Shown here one piece after another: positions 8,195 through 16,489 of a stretch of 64,000 nucleotides of DNA (position 1 is the first letter of the stretch; every line of letters begins with the position of its first letter). Source of the stretch: Oceaniovalibus sp. ACAM 378 (GTDB lineage Bacteria > Pseudomonadota > Alphaproteobacteria > Rhodobacterales > Rhodobacteraceae); assembly GCF_008085915.1 (NCBI RefSeq), contig NZ_VSJK01000007.1, positions 1 to 64,000 of the forward strand. The letters are read 5' to 3'. Below the pieces are notes generated by a model. It worked only from the letters and a program-made list of their open reading frames with translations, was not told where the DNA came from and made no database searches. The position numbers were made by a program, and so were the translations under genes.

Positions 8195-8673
8195 GATCCG
8201 GCCTGAAAGAAGACTTCGCCGTCCAAAGCTGCTCCGCCAAAAGATATCACGTCAAAGCGCGCGCTTGGGTCGTTCCCCATTCCGGGCGAACCGATAGGCA
8301 TCCCCGGCACGGCGATCCCGGCAATCTGCGGTCGCTCCGCGAGCATCTTGACGATGGCGGCGAAGGGAACATGCCCTTCGACAACATAACCGTCGATTGT
8401 CGCCGTATGGCAAGCCCACAGGTCACCGGGCACCTCTGCGTCCGCTTTGACGGTCGAGATATTGTCCACATCGGCGGTCTCGACCTCAAAACCTTCATCG
8501 CGTGCTAGAGCAACCCACGCCGTACAGCAGCCGCAGGTGGGGCTTTTGGTGACATGCATGGTGCCGTGTTCGGCCATCGCGGGATGGCTTTGCGCATACG
8601 CCATGTTCGGCGCGGCAAGCAGGGAAAAGCCCGCGGAAATTAACCCAGCAAACAAAAATTCAGTCGGTTTCAC
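8191..8673 (-). CDS. DUF411 family periplasmic metal-binding protein
   Basis: The 160-residue product has a signal peptide ending near AYA-QS. It carries the hallmark CGCC cluster (KSPTCGCCTAWV, about residues 47-58) at the start of a thioredoxin-like DUF411 domain, then WACHTA and GHVPFAAI. Members occur in copper and silver resistance islands and are thought to bind metal, although their biochemistry is poorly known. The start is a GTG at 8671-8673 with AGAGGA about 8 bases upstream. It overlaps the next cytochrome gene and lies about 90 bp downstream of the small exported Cys/His protein. Confidence 0.85.
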   Translation of the reverse strand: MKPTEFLFAGLISAGFSLLAAPNMAYAQSHPAMAEHGTMHVTKSPTCGCCTAWVALARDEGFEVETADVDNISTVKADAEVPGDLWACHTATIDGYVVEGHVPFAAIVKMLAERPQIAGIAVPGMPIGSPGMGNDPSARFDVISFGGAALDGEVFFQAGS

Positions 8674-8764
8674 GATCTTGATCCTCTCGAATGGAAATAC
8701 GCACAGGCAGTCCCTGTGGTGGTGCAAGGTCAGGAGACGCGCGCCTTGTCGGACGCACGCGACT

Positions 8765-9085
8765 TCACCCCAGACGCGGCGGATCGAGAGGACCGGCAGG
8801 CTCAATGCCAGCCAGAACAGTCGGGAAACCGAAGATTGCAGAACGCATTTGCGTTGGCGTGGTGGTGTTGTTGGTCAAAGCCGGAACCAGAGCAGTCAGC
8901 ACGTGGCAGCTGGGCGAGCGATCGGTATTTTCCTCGCAGCACATCCCGTGCCCGACGGACGTGACCTCGGAATTCGCCGCCTCTTGCGCCATATCGGACG
9001 CGAACGGATGACCGGCGGCCATCGCTCCGGAAAGCGGCGTGGACAGGACGATCACAAGGATCATCAGAAAGCGGATCAGGGTCAT
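8765..9085 (-). CDS. Small exported Cys/His protein leading the DUF411/ATPase unit (candidate CutF-like leader)
   Basis: The 106-residue product has a signal peptide (about 1-24, AMA-AG). A short Cys/His segment (HGMCCEEN...SCH, about 46-61) precedes a C-terminus ending in EPAGPLDPPRLG. The layout (exported, metal-ligand middle, proline-rich last ten residues, first gene of a copper operon) parallels the gene at 2555-2896, although the two are too diverged to align with certainty by eye. It begins 6 bases from a CsoR-type palindrome whose AGG may also serve as ribosome binding site. The function may be regulatory (nascent-peptide copper sensing) or periplasmic copper binding. Confidence 0.55.
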   Translation of the reverse strand: MTLIRFLMILVIVLSTPLSGAMAAGHPFASDMAQEAANSEVTSVGHGMCCEENTDRSPSCHVLTALVPALTNNTTTPTQMRSAIFGFPTVLAGIEPAGPLDPPRLG

Positions 9086-9090
9086 TCCAT

Positions 9091-9107
9091 ATACCTATAT
9101 GGGGTAT
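9091..9107. promoter_or_regulatory. Putative CsoR operator 1
   Basis: ATACCTATATGGGGTAT is a pseudo-palindrome with ATACC and GGTAT half-sites 7 bases apart, located 6-22 bases upstream of the start codon at 9085. The same spacing and half-sites recur at 22301-22317 beside csoR. GC-rich inverted repeats flanked by AT pairs, of the form TACC...GGTA, are typical CsoR-family operators. It would repress the copper ATPase/DUF411 unit when copper is low. Confidence 0.65.
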
Positions 9108-9425
9108 AGAGTGTTTCAAGTGGCAAATGTCTGTCGCCTGCGGATCAGGGCGGATGAAGTGGCCAATCCAAGCGTTCTTGCCGGATGCCTCCCGACCGCG
9201 ACTGACGTTCAGGCATCCTGAAGGCCACCTGTCAATCAGCGCCTCACCCCGCCCCTCCTCCCACCCGCACATGTCAGATATGCCGTTGCTGGCATCGCGC
9301 GAAACCTGCTTGGCCACTCAGGACGATGCGCAGAGCACGGTCAGCAGGCTGACGCAAAAGCGGGTTGCCGAGGGGCTGACAACCGCATGGCGACGCTGAA
9401 CAAATCGATCAACGCCGGTCGACAT
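9108..9425. other. Non-coding stretch between copper unit and TRAP genes
   Basis: Open frames here lack family signatures and ribosome binding sites. I see no repeats or RNA gene. The stretch separates the copper operon (leftward) from the TRAP operon (rightward). Confidence 0.45.
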
Positions 9426-9453
9426 TTGTGGTAACGCTTTTTGTATCTATGAT
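9426..9453 (+). promoter_or_regulatory. Candidate sigma-70 promoter for the TRAP operon
   Basis: TTGTGG (9426-9431) and TATGAT (9448-9453) are 16 bases apart in a locally AT-rich patch, about 135 bases upstream of the permease start. This is a pattern match only. Confidence 0.35.
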
Positions 9454-9588
9454 AAATGGCGCCCAAAGCAGAACGGAAAGTGTCACTGTGCAGTCTTATC
9501 CATGTTACGGTGATATCGCCGTTGTCCGCAGCAGTGTCTTGTGCGGGCCACTTGCCCCTAGCGCCCCCGCGCAAAATGGCGGTGTGTG

Positions 9589-10884
9589 ATGGAACCGCTT
9601 ATCGTTCTTGCCATCCTTCTGATGCTGATCGCGATCGGTGCGCCGATCTTTCTGGCGCTGGGCGCGGCGGGACTTACCGGCCTTTATATGACGCGCGGGT
9701 CGATGGCGTTTTTCTTTGGACCGACTTCGCTTTTTGGCCAGCTTAACGCCTTTGAGCTTTTGGCGCTGCCGCTGTTCGTCCTGATGGGCAACCTGCTGGC
9801 CGCGACGCCGGTGGGACGAAATCTGTTTCATGCGGCGGTTGTCTGGCTGCACTGGTTGCGCGGCGGGCTGGCGATTTCGACGGTCGGCGCATCCGCTGTG
9901 TTCGGGGCGGTCAGCGGTGTGTCCATCGCGGGCGTCGCCGCTGTCGGATCCATCGCGATTCCCGAAATGCTCAACCGGGGGTACAGCCGTGCGCTTGCCG
10001 CGGGCAGTGTCGTCAGTTCCGGCGCGCTGGCCATGCTGATCCCGCCCAGCGTGCCGCTGATCATATATGGCGCGATTTCCAGCGTCTCGATCGCCGATCT
10101 GTTCATTGCCGGAATTGTACCGGGAATTGCGCTGGCTCTGGCGCTGAGTGTCTATATTTACATCCGCGTCTTGCTGAACCCCGAAGAGGCGCCCGTTCAA
10201 GAGGACGTCCACTATACCTGGGGCGACCGGGTGCGCGCCATCGGCGGCATCTGGCATTCGATTTTGCTGATTTTCATCGTATTGGGCGCGATCTATAGCG
10301 GTCTGGCCACACCAAGCGAGGCGGCGGCCTTTGGGGCATTGGGCGCATATATCATCGCCGGGCCGATCTTTCGCAGCCTTGATCTGCGCGGCCTGATGAC
10401 AGTGCTGGGGACCAGTGTGCGGATTTCGGCCGCTGTTCTGTTGATCATGGGCTGTGCGCGGATCTTTGGCGATTATCTGAACCTGATGCGGGTTCCAGAC
10501 TCGCTCGCCGGGCTGTTGGTGGGAAGCGAACTGCCGACCGAGGTGATCCTGCTGATGATCATGCTGGTTCTGGTGCTGCTCGGCATGTTGGTGGACGCGG
10601 TATCGCTGATCGTGGTGGTGACGCCGATCCTGCTGCCGCTGATCACCGGACTGGGCTATGATCCGCTGTGGTTTGGGGTCATTCTGGTGATGAACCTTGA
10701 AATCGCGGTGGTCACGCCGCCGGTCGGGCTTAACCTTTATACGTTGAAGGCCGTGGCACCAATGTTGAAGATTGAAGAGATCATCGGCTCGATCGTGCCT
10801 TTCGTGATGGTGCAATTCGCGATGCTGATGCTGTTCGTGCTGTTTCCGGCACTGGCGCTCTGGCTTCCGAATCTACTGAGATAA
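9589..10884 (+). CDS. dctM: TRAP transporter large permease subunit (DctM family)
   Basis: The product is about 431 residues with 12 or more hydrophobic spans and TRAP-M signatures: GAVSGVSIAGVAAVG, a Ser/Pro-rich loop LIPPSVPLIIYG near 145-156, and LEIAVVTPPVGLNLY near the C-terminus. It forms the ion-coupled channel that imports organic acids or related solutes delivered by the periplasmic receptor. GTG at 9586 directly precedes the ATG, and the ATG is preferred. It lies 19 bp upstream of the receptor gene. The order M-P-Q is unusual, since P-Q-M is more common. The substrate cannot be told from sequence. Confidence 0.9.
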   Translation: MEPLIVLAILLMLIAIGAPIFLALGAAGLTGLYMTRGSMAFFFGPTSLFGQLNAFELLALPLFVLMGNLLAATPVGRNLFHAAVVWLHWLRGGLAISTVGASAVFGAVSGVSIAGVAAVGSIAIPEMLNRGYSRALAAGSVVSSGALAMLIPPSVPLIIYGAISSVSIADLFIAGIVPGIALALALSVYIYIRVLLNPEEAPVQEDVHYTWGDRVRAIGGIWHSILLIFIVLGAIYSGLATPSEAAAFGALGAYIIAGPIFRSLDLRGLMTVLGTSVRISAAVLLIMGCARIFGDYLNLMRVPDSLAGLLVGSELPTEVILLMIMLVLVLLGMLVDAVSLIVVVTPILLPLITGLGYDPLWFGVILVMNLEIAVVTPPVGLNLYTLKAVAPMLKIEEIIGSIVPFVMVQFAMLMLFVLFPALALWLPNLLR

Positions 10885-10903
10885 CAACAAAGGAGGAGAT
10901 ATC

Positions 10904-11944
10904 ATGACACTCGACAGACGGGCGTTTCTTCGGAACACTGCCGCACTGACCGCCGGTTCCATGCTGACCCTGCCAGGCGCTGCCGCGATGGCGCAGGATG
11001 TACCAATGCTGACCGGCGTCACCTATCTGCCGCCCTCTTATGCCGATCTGATGTATGGCTCGCAGGGGTTCGTCGATCGCGTCAACGATAAGTCTGGCGA
11101 CACGGTCACGATCGACTTTTACGATTCTGGACGCCTTTTGTCGGCGGATGAACAGCTTCCGGCGTTGCGCTCGGGGAACATCGATTTCATGTTCCACACC
11201 ACATCCTATGTCACGCGGTCGCTGCCGATGCTGGGTGTGCTGGGGCTGCCCGGCGTGGTTGGTCCGCTGTACGAAAACCCGGATCGCCTGAAGCGCGGCG
11301 CGCCGCTGTTCGAACTGATCGCCGATGAGATGAAGAAAAGTGGTCTTATGCTTTTGTCGCTGGGCGGCGGGATCATGGAGCCAGAGTATATCTGGAGCAC
11401 AGATGAGGGTCCGGTGCGCAGCCTTGACGACCTCAAGGGCAAGCGTGTTCGTGTGGTGTCGTTCGAGGCAACCAGCGCAGTCGAAGACTTCGGCGGCGCC
11501 TCGGTGCGGATCCCGTCGTCGGAACTCTATCTTGCTTTGCAGCGCGGCACGGTGGATGCGGCTGTCGCCAATATCTCGACGATCAACGGGCGCAGCATCG
11601 AAGAGCAAGTGACCCATGTATACCGTATGCCGGTCACCGGATTCACCATCGGCATCTTCTTCACGGTCGAACGTTGGGAATCCTATGACCAGTCGGTTCG
11701 CGACGCCCTGATCGAAGCCGCCGAATGGTTCGACGAAGAAAACGCCCGCACCGCCAACGTGGATTACTTCGAGGGTAAATACTGGCCCGCGTTCCGCGAA
11801 GCGGGCATGGAAGTGATCGAACCGGACGAGGCAGAGCTGGCCCGTTTCGACAAATCCGTCGCCGGGGTGCGCGAAAAATGGCTGAGCGAAGTGGGCGAGG
11901 TGGGCGAACGGGCCATCGCGCTGGCGCTCGGCGAACAGAGCTAG
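10904..11944 (+). CDS. dctP: TRAP transporter substrate-binding protein (DctP family)
   Basis: The 346-residue periplasmic receptor has a twin-arginine-like leader (DRRAFLRNTAAL) ending near AMA-QD. Family features include SGNIDFMFHT (about 90), the GKRVRV segment with a nearby conserved Arg (about 180), and LQRGTVDAAVANIST (about 207-221). The strong ribosome binding site AGGAGGAG lies 6 bases before the ATG. A Tat leader on a TRAP receptor is known in some families. The substrate is likely a carboxylate or a related small acid, but this is inference from the family. Confidence 0.9.
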   Translation: MTLDRRAFLRNTAALTAGSMLTLPGAAAMAQDVPMLTGVTYLPPSYADLMYGSQGFVDRVNDKSGDTVTIDFYDSGRLLSADEQLPALRSGNIDFMFHTTSYVTRSLPMLGVLGLPGVVGPLYENPDRLKRGAPLFELIADEMKKSGLMLLSLGGGIMEPEYIWSTDEGPVRSLDDLKGKRVRVVSFEATSAVEDFGGASVRIPSSELYLALQRGTVDAAVANISTINGRSIEEQVTHVYRMPVTGFTIGIFFTVERWESYDQSVRDALIEAAEWFDEENARTANVDYFEGKYWPAFREAGMEVIEPDEAELARFDKSVAGVREKWLSEVGEVGERAIALALGEQS

Positions 11945-11957
11945 GGCCGGGATTCCG

Positions 11958-12461
11958 ATGTTTGTCTCGCTTCTCGACCAGATCGCCCGCATCCTCGAAT
12001 TCGTGGGACGTCTTGTCCTCGCCTTCATGGCGTTGACGATTTTCTATGATTCAACGATGCGCTATCTGTTCGCGGCGCCGACCTCATGGAGCCTCGAGGT
12101 CAACTCGTTCCTGATGGTCTTTGTCGCGCTGATGGTAGCGGCCGAGGTCGAGCGGCGAGGCGAACATATCGGAATATCGCTTTTGCCAAACGCCATGCCA
12201 CCGCGCGTTCAAAGGGCAATGCAGATCGTGGTCAGCCTCACCGGCGCCACGTTCTGCGCAATCCTTGCGTGGCGCGGATTCATGATGTCACAAACCGCCT
12301 TGGAATATGGCGAACGGGTATCGAGCGCATTCGGCACGCCAATCTGGATTCCCTATGCGCTGTTGCCCGTCGGATTTACAGCACTTGGTGCCCAGTTCCT
12401 GCTGACCGCGATCCGCGGCAGACCCGAAGCAGACCCCGAAAAGGTGGCCGAAGGTATCTGA
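11958..12461 (+). CDS. dctQ: TRAP transporter small permease subunit (DctQ family)
   Basis: The 167-residue membrane protein has four predicted spans (about 15-38, 48-68, 90-110, 130-152), as expected of DctQ. It carries the conserved SWSLEVNSFLMVFVALMVAAE region and a following region of EHIGI. It pairs with the large permease. It starts 13 bp after the receptor stop and closes the operon. The next gene converges from the other strand about 90 bp away. Confidence 0.87.
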   Translation: MFVSLLDQIARILEFVGRLVLAFMALTIFYDSTMRYLFAAPTSWSLEVNSFLMVFVALMVAAEVERRGEHIGISLLPNAMPPRVQRAMQIVVSLTGATFCAILAWRGFMMSQTALEYGERVSSAFGTPIWIPYALLPVGFTALGAQFLLTAIRGRPEADPEKVAEGI

Positions 12462-12553
12462 CGCCGGTCGATCACGAGGTTTCACCTCTCAGGTCCGAGG
12501 TGCCATTGGCGAAACATTCAGGGGACAGGGCACTGCCTCGACCTCATCATGGC

Positions 12554-13603
12554 CTATGACTGTATCATCATCGGGCCCGCAAGGATCAACGCGATCAGAT
12601 CCGCCTGACGATTGGTGCCGGTTTTCTGGAACAGATTGCGCATGTGAAATGCGATGGTCGTCTGCGACACGCCAAGCTCCGCCGCCACATCGGCCGGGCG
12701 GGTGCTGCGGGCAAGTGCGGCGGCGACCCGCGCCTCGGTTGGTGTCAGGCCGAAGAGATCCATCAGCAGGGATTCAGGGACGCGTCGCCTGTGGTCAGAG
12801 GCGCAAAAGAACAGCGCGGCATGGGGGCGACCGGCGTGGTCACCGAACGATTGCACAAGAGCGCAGACCAGAACCGAGACGGTGCTGGCGTCCTGTACCC
12901 GGTGCAGCATGGCGCCGACCGTCTTTTCCTGACCCTGACGGGCCGCTTCCAGCGTCTCGGCGATGGCACGTTGCAAAACCCGGTCCGACAGCGGATCGGG
13001 CGACTGGATGGCACTTTTCCCCGCATGGATGAAATCGGCATCGGCGGCCATTTCTTCGGCAGCGCGATTGATATGGACCGGTTTGGCCTGCTCGTCCAAC
13101 AGCACGACGCCCAGCGCGATCAGGTCGAGCGCCGCTTCTGCGCCGCCGCCGGACAGTCCGATCAACGCGTGGCGCAGGGATGACACCTCATCGTCATGGC
13201 GGCTGCGGATGCGCTCGACCTGACGCAGGCGGGCACCGACGGTGGCCAGCATCAGATCATAATCTACAGGTTTGACCAGATAATCGTCGGCCCCCTGACG
13301 CTTGCCCTCGATGACTTCGCGAGGTTCGGACAGGGCGGTCAGAAAGACGAAAGGCGTGGCGCTGAGTTCGGGGCGTCGGTCACGCAGGGCGCGGAGCACG
13401 GCGTAGCCGTCAAGCCCGGGCATCGTGATGTCGCAAAGCAGCAGATCGGGCGTGTTGTGTGTCAGAAGGTCCAGAGCCTCGGTGCCGTCTTTCGCCGCCA
13501 GCGTACGATATCCGGCCTCCTCCAATTCCTCGACGATGTCGCGGCGCAGGGCTTCCTCGTCCTCGACCACCAGTATCAAGGCAGGACCGGTGGCGCGCGT
13601 CAT
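12554..13603 (-). CDS. Response regulator, receiver plus LuxR-type HTH
   Basis: The 349-residue product has an N-terminal receiver domain with acidic pocket VVEDEE (12-17), phospho-acceptor D58 in LLLCDITMPGLDG and Lys in YLVKPVD (about 113). A coiled linker and PAS-like middle (about 145-270) follow, and the C-terminal LuxR/FixJ helix-turn-helix (LTPTEARVAAALARS...TIAFHMRNLFQKTGTNRQADL) occupies about 285-345. It is coupled to the kinase gene by a 4-base ATGA overlap. It probably activates a target outside or near this locus. The TRAP operon converges on it and is a candidate, although this is not shown by sequence. Confidence 0.9.
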   Translation of the reverse strand: MTRATGPALILVVEDEEALRRDIVEELEEAGYRTLAAKDGTEALDLLTHNTPDLLLCDITMPGLDGYAVLRALRDRRPELSATPFVFLTALSEPREVIEGKRQGADDYLVKPVDYDLMLATVGARLRQVERIRSRHDDEVSSLRHALIGLSGGGAEAALDLIALGVVLLDEQAKPVHINRAAEEMAADADFIHAGKSAIQSPDPLSDRVLQRAIAETLEAARQGQEKTVGAMLHRVQDASTVSVLVCALVQSFGDHAGRPHAALFFCASDHRRRVPESLLMDLFGLTPTEARVAAALARSTRPADVAAELGVSQTTIAFHMRNLFQKTGTNRQADLIALILAGPMMIQS

Positions 13604-15372
13604 GACTGCGGCTCCGTGAACCGGGGCAAGATCAGGCGAAAGGTCACGCCTTCGCCACCCGGTTGCAAGGTAACATCGCCGCCCTGCATTCGCGCCAGAT
13701 TGCGCGCCATGAACAACCCGATGCCAGTGCCGGTAATGCCAACGCTGTTTGCGCCGCGAAAGTTACGCTCGAATATCTGCTGGCGATCTTGGTCGTCCAT
13801 GGAGGGACCGGCATTGCGAACGTCGCAGAACAGGCTTTCGCCGTCGCCAAGCAACATTACCGACACCGGGGTTTTCGGGGCGGCATATTTGTCGGCGTTC
13901 GACAGCAGGTTCTCCAGCACCTGTTCGGCATGGGCCGGGTCGCAGAATGCGGTGGTCTGACCGACTGTCGCCTGCCGCACCTTGATCGGGCGGTCCGGGG
14001 CGGCGTCGCGCCGCCGGGCGCAGACCGTCTGGATGATTTCGGCCAGATCGCATTTCACCCGCCGCGCGCCGATCTGACCGGCATCCAGCCGCGCAGCATC
14101 CAGCGTGCTTTCGACCAGCCGCGTAAGCCCGGCGATTGCGCCGCGTGCACGGCCGGCGCGCTCTGCCACCTCGTTCGGGTCGGCGCGTGGGCCACGGCGG
14201 ATCAGCCGTTGCAGGGCAGAATCCGCAACGGCCAAGGGTGTGCGGAATTGATGCGACACCATCGCGGCGAAGTTGCGATAAAGATCGGCTGCCGACCGTT
14301 CCCGCTGCAATGCATTGTCCAGATCGCGCGTGCGTTCGGACACCAGTTCTTCCAGCCGGTCGCGATCCTGCGCGTCCTTCTGCTGTGCTGCATGGCGATC
14401 CGACGCGTCATGGATGAACAGGATCGCACCCAGGATTGCGCCGCCGTTGCGCATCGGAAAAAACCTCAGATCGACATAGAGCGGCCGGTCGCAATCCCCG
14501 GCAAAGAGCGGCTGAAAGGTCAACTGTGACGTTTCCCCGCCCAGCGCGCGCTTGATGCCTTGCCTCACCGTGACGACATCGAAAAACCCGGCAACCTCGG
14601 CCAGCATCCGCCCCACCGCCTGTTCGGGCGGTTTGCCGACCATCGCGGCCATCGCGCCGTTCCACAACGTACAGCGCCCGTCATGGTCCACCGCAAGGAT
14701 ACCCTCGCCACTTGACGAGATCAAAAGCCCCGAAAAATCCCGTTCCTGCTGCAGCAGGCGGTTGCGCTGGCGCGACTGGCGCAGGGAAAGGACAAGCGTG
14801 ACCGTCAGGATGCCGCCCGCGCCCATGATCCCGATCAGCGAGGCAATGGTCTGACGCAACTGATAGCGATAGGTTTCCAGCCGTCCGCCGAGTTCATTCC
14901 ATTCCGCGATCATCGCCATATTCGCGGCCCGTCCAAAAAACCGCGCGAACGGGGCCAGCGCGTCGCGCAATCGCGCGCCACTTCCGGGTGTGAAATTGTC
15001 GATCATTGGGGCGATTTCGGACAGTGAACGCGTCAGCGCGGTCAAATCGGCGCCAAACCCGATCTGTTCGACGAAACGGCGTTGCGGCCCGTCGTTCAGC
15101 AAGGCAATCCGACTGGTCAGCATGTCAAAGCGCAGCGCAAGGTCGTCTGTCCCGGCATGCCCCAAATCGGCCAAGGCTATGGTTTCGGTCAGGCGCAGGG
15201 CAGCCACCTCGCTTTGGTGAAACACCCAAAGCATGTTCTGTTCGGCCTCGACCCGCATCGCATTCTGGACCTCGACCATGCGGATCAAAGAAAAGAGCAG
15301 CAAGACCGTGAAAACAAGCACCGCGATCATTGGCAGGATCAGTCCAAGACGCGGTGTGGCGAACCGCTTCAT
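13600..15372 (-). CDS. Membrane sensor histidine kinase with PAS domain
   Basis: The 590-residue kinase has two membrane spans (about 8-32 and 174-198) that flank a helical periplasmic sensor region of about 140 residues. A PAS domain (about 215-325), a coiled coil (330-362), the HisKA box with phospho-acceptor H374 (MVSHQFRTPL) and an ATP-binding domain follow. The last carries NLLSNADKYA, a poorly conserved D box and GTGIGLFMARNLA. It overlaps the upstream periplasmic protein gene by 4 bases and the response regulator by 4 bases, so all three are co-translated. The ligand is unknown. Confidence 0.9.
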   Translation of the reverse strand: MKRFATPRLGLILPMIAVLVFTVLLLFSLIRMVEVQNAMRVEAEQNMLWVFHQSEVAALRLTETIALADLGHAGTDDLALRFDMLTSRIALLNDGPQRRFVEQIGFGADLTALTRSLSEIAPMIDNFTPGSGARLRDALAPFARFFGRAANMAMIAEWNELGGRLETYRYQLRQTIASLIGIMGAGGILTVTLVLSLRQSRQRNRLLQQERDFSGLLISSSGEGILAVDHDGRCTLWNGAMAAMVGKPPEQAVGRMLAEVAGFFDVVTVRQGIKRALGGETSQLTFQPLFAGDCDRPLYVDLRFFPMRNGGAILGAILFIHDASDRHAAQQKDAQDRDRLEELVSERTRDLDNALQRERSAADLYRNFAAMVSHQFRTPLAVADSALQRLIRRGPRADPNEVAERAGRARGAIAGLTRLVESTLDAARLDAGQIGARRVKCDLAEIIQTVCARRRDAAPDRPIKVRQATVGQTTAFCDPAHAEQVLENLLSNADKYAAPKTPVSVMLLGDGESLFCDVRNAGPSMDDQDRQQIFERNFRGANSVGITGTGIGLFMARNLARMQGGDVTLQPGGEGVTFRLILPRFTEPQS

Positions 15373-15845
15373 TGCACATCGAGACGATAGAGTTGCCAGA
15401 CCCAGCGGTAGTCAAAGCGGATGTCCTGCAACGCGTCGTGATCGTCGCGGGGATAGACGATCCACAGCGGCCCCTTGTCGTCGCGGGTCAGGGCCTCGCC
15501 ACCCATGTCATATGCAACGATCACGTCGTAGTCGTAGAAATCGGCGATGGGGATATCTACGGCGTAGTCGTTCATGGCGATGGCCGTGACCCGGTCCCCT
15601 TCCGCGCCCAGATGGTCCAGCAGGTCACGCATCAGGAAACCCGTGAAGCTGTGAACGCCGTCAGTGACCACGGTCGACGTCTCGATCGTGACCGAGGGCA
15701 GCGCATGCAACGCATCACGGGTCAGCGCGGCGACACCCCCGGCGATTTGGCCCGTCACCTGCAACATCACATCGTTCCTGTCTGCCAAGGCCGCGCCGCC
15801 AACCAGCATCAGACCAGCCATCAAGGCACCCGTCCGCATCCGCAT
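15369..15845 (-). CDS. Periplasmic molybdopterin-oxidoreductase-like protein without visible cofactor Cys
   Basis: The 158-residue product has a signal peptide (about 1-20, ALA-DR). The mature part resembles a shortened sulfite-oxidase-type molybdopterin domain: LQVTGQI, SFTGFLMRDLLDHLGAEGDRVTAIAMNDYAVDIPIAD, then GPLWIVYPRD. No cysteine remains in the mature part, so the molybdenum-ligating Cys of true enzymes is absent. It is the first gene of an operon with a kinase and regulator (4-base overlap) and is probably a periplasmic input module for the kinase. AGGAG lies 8 bases before the chosen ATG; an upstream in-frame ATG is unlikely. Confidence 0.7.
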   Translation of the reverse strand: MRMRTGALMAGLMLVGGAALADRNDVMLQVTGQIAGGVAALTRDALHALPSVTIETSTVVTDGVHSFTGFLMRDLLDHLGAEGDRVTAIAMNDYAVDIPIADFYDYDVIVAYDMGGEALTRDDKGPLWIVYPRDDHDALQDIRFDYRWVWQLYRLDVQ

Positions 15846-16029
15846 GACATATCTCCTGCCCAACTGCGGTGGCAGTTCATCAGCACCCGCGCATTTGTGC
15901 AAACACCTTAATGCGGCAATTATTCTACCGCCCCCTCTGAATGAACGGGGCGGGGTCGATGCCTACCGTGCAAATGTCCCGCACAAACCCGCAACCCAAG
16001 CGCGCAAAGCGGGAACATTGGAGTAACCT

Positions 16030-16398
16030 ATGCCCGGCATCCCAAGAATTGTCCCTTTTCTGTGCGCCCTCGCGCTGATCGTTCTGGGAAGTTGTGGAAC
16101 GCCAGAATACCGGGCCGAAAGAAGCCACTGCGAAGCGGAATGGATGCTGAAGATTCCACCGGTCTTTCGACACGAAGTGGTCACGAAATACCGGAACGAA
16201 GAGCACCCGACAGGCCAATCGACCTGCACCACCGCGGGATCGGTCACAAATTGCCAGCAGATCATGAAAACCGTCTCGATCCCCTATACCGAGGTCGAGA
16301 CGGTCGACATCCGCAAGCCGCAACGCAGTCCGCAGATCGAGTCCTGCGCGGCCCGCGCCTGTTCGGCAAAGTTCGGCAACAGCGCGTGCGAGACATGA
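16030..16398 (+). CDS. Hypothetical lipoprotein
   Basis: The 122-residue product has a lipoprotein signal with lipobox VLGSC (Cys about 22), so it is probably anchored to a membrane. The mature part contains eight more Cys, among them STCTTAGSVTNC and a C-terminal CAARACSAKFGNSAC pattern, suggesting disulfides. I recognise no family. It leads a set of genes (membrane protein, VWA protein, SH3 remnant) on the same strand with about 90 bp to the next start. Confidence 0.6.
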   Translation: MPGIPRIVPFLCALALIVLGSCGTPEYRAERSHCEAEWMLKIPPVFRHEVVTKYRNEEHPTGQSTCTTAGSVTNCQQIMKTVSIPYTEVETVDIRKPQRSPQIESCAARACSAKFGNSACET

Positions 16399-16489
16399 CC
16401 CTTCAACCGCAGCATTCCGGCTCGGCACGCGACGGCGATGCGTGGTGCCTGTGCGCGCAATCCAACAGATTTTCGATCAGGAGTTAGCC

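Noticed and set aside
9505-10815. A 436-codon minus-strand frame opposite the TRAP permease
   Set aside because: The composition (His, Gln, Asp, Arg rich) is that of an antisense shadow of a hydrophobic membrane protein.
12476-12488. GAGGT-ttc-ACCTC mini-stem between the TRAP operon and the response regulator as terminator
   Set aside because: Only 5 bp with a 3-base loop and no T-run on either side.
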